Origin: JBEIFW01 sp044370695
GTDB lineage: Bacteria; Actinomycetota; Acidimicrobiia; Acidimicrobiales; Ilumatobacteraceae
NCBI GenBank assembly: GCA_044370695.1
Contig: JBILVB010000210.1
Coordinates: 1 to 5,922 of the forward strand
Direction: 5' to 3'
Length of the DNA: 5,922 nucleotides
Position numbers and translations under genes: made by a program. Positions 5,503 to 5,922 of this stretch are shown here, piece by piece. Numbering within the stretch: the stretch's first letter is position 1; each line of letters starts with the position of its first letter. The notes beneath the pieces were generated by a model. It was not told the origin of the DNA. It searched no databases and was given only the letters and a program-made list of their open reading frames with translations.

Positions 5503-5535
5503 TCCACAAGTCGTCCACTTGCGGTCCACAACGCA
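5503..5535. repeat. three TCCAC repeats at 11-nt spacing
   Basis: TCCACAA (5503), TCCACTT (5514) and TCCACAA (5525) begin exactly 11 nt apart, about one DNA turn, and end about 16 nt before the next gene. Each contains part of the actinobacterial DnaA box TTGTCCACA; the best matches are 7 of 9. They may be phased sites for a regulator. Confidence 0.45.
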
Positions 5536-5551
5536 CGGGTGTTCGAGTTCG

Positions 5552-5922
5552 ATGGTGGCTCGCGACGTCGCTCGGTGGGAGTGGTTCGACGTCGACCGAG
5601 GGGTGCTCGGCGAATTTGCCGGGCGTCCCGTGCTCTCGGTGCGTCGCCGGGCGGGCGGCCTCCGGGTGTACCTCGAGCTCGCTCCTGCCGGGCGGGTCGA
5701 CGTCTCGTCCCAGCCCGGCGCCGTCGTCGCCGTCGTCACCGACCGCGCCCGCGCGCTCGGACTGCCCACCGCCCAGGTCGGCTCGGCGTTGGCGACCGAG
5801 CTCGTCGGGCTCGCCGCCCGCCTGGGCGCCCCGGTGACCCCCATGGGCGGCCTGCTCGGCATCACGGGTTCCCTCACCCACCCGCTCCTCGGGCAGCTCT
5901 ACGCGCTCGGCGCCGAACCGCT
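5552..5922 (+). CDS. unrecognised protein, 5' part only (runs off the right edge)
   Basis: From the ATG at 5552 a frame stays open for 123 codons to the window edge, so no stop is seen. Third positions are nearly all G or C, and the composition is protein-like: an amphipathic start WEWFDVDRGVLGEFAGRPVLSV, then RVYLELAPAGRVDVS, a hydrophobic strand AVVAVVTDRARALGL and a Gly/Leu-rich part (ELVGLAARLGAPVTPMGGLL). I do not recognise the family, and no cofactor motif, signal peptide or clear membrane helix is visible. The ribosome site is weak (GAG 4 nt before the ATG); a GTG one codon later or a TTG at 5519 are other possible starts. The upstream palindrome and phased repeats suggest it has its own regulated promoter. 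The stretch GAPVTPMGGLLGITGSLTHPLL could hold a turn-rich loop, but I infer no function. Confidence 0.6.
   Translation, partial: MVARDVARWEWFDVDRGVLGEFAGRPVLSVRRRAGGLRVYLELAPAGRVDVSSQPGAVVAVVTDRARALGLPTAQVGSALATELVGLAARLGAPVTPMGGLLGITGSLTHPLLGQLYALGAEP

Noticed and set aside
5503..5535. Replication origin with DnaA boxes
   Set aside because: Only degenerate matches are present, with no AT-rich unwinding region and no dnaA or dnaN nearby. It is kept only as a repeat.
4061..5881. Minus-strand open frame of 606 codons
   Set aside because: It spans three plus-strand coding regions and the intergenic gap, is rich in Gly/Arg/Asp/His without any motif, and is explained by high GC content.

Overview
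The window is very GC-rich, and its real genes put G or C at almost every third codon position. Most have Shine-Dalgarno sites, and GTG starts are used. Together with the gene families (a limonene-monooxygenase-like flavin enzyme, SnoaL-like, VOC, SRPBCC and an oxalyl-CoA decarboxylase-like ThDP enzyme), this suggests an actinobacterium. The style recalls Acidimicrobiia or mycobacteria-like lineages, but this is an inference from composition and family content; there is no rRNA or other marker here. No tRNA, rRNA, CRISPR array or transposase is visible.

Left part (1-1723): the 3' end of a possible rightward gene enters from the left edge and overlaps the tail of a leftward GNAT acetyltransferase. 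That gene sits 11 nt behind a leftward luciferase-like (LLM) flavin monooxygenase, so the two probably form an operon. A 237-nt divergent intergenic region (1724-1960) separates this operon from a rightward SnoaL/NTF2-like gene. It carries strong ribosome binding sites at both ends and a perfect 18-bp palindrome just before the SnoaL-like gene's ribosome binding site.

Middle (1961-4855): the SnoaL-like gene (1961-2464) is followed, with a GTGA stop/start overlap, by about 150 nt of coding-like sequence. This reads like an internal piece of a VOC/glyoxalase-type protein before it runs into the end of an oppositely oriented MarR regulator (2616-3086). The MarR gene is divergent from a full-length ThDP-dependent enzyme (3191-4855) of the oxalyl-CoA decarboxylase/2-hydroxyacyl-CoA lyase/acetolactate synthase superfamily. 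The spacer holds a perfect 16-bp palindrome, and TANNNT -10 candidates for both genes overlap it. This is the clearest regulatory architecture in the window.

Right part (4856-5922): a probably leaderless SRPBCC gene (4901-5380) ends at a terminator-like hairpin. A 171-nt intergenic region follows, with a 19-bp palindrome and three TCCAC repeats at exactly 11-nt spacing. An unrecognised reading frame then starts near 5552 and runs off the right edge.

Taken together, this looks like an accessory catabolic neighbourhood for small hydrophobic or acyl-CoA substrates: an oxygenase, a dehydratase/isomerase-type fold, a lyase, a lipid-binding-type fold and a MarR sensor. Joint function is inferred only from proximity. 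I see no convincing evidence for a wholly new type of system. The items most worth checking are the MarR operator with its nested divergent promoters, the VOC remnant, the phased repeats and the orphan reading frame at the right edge.
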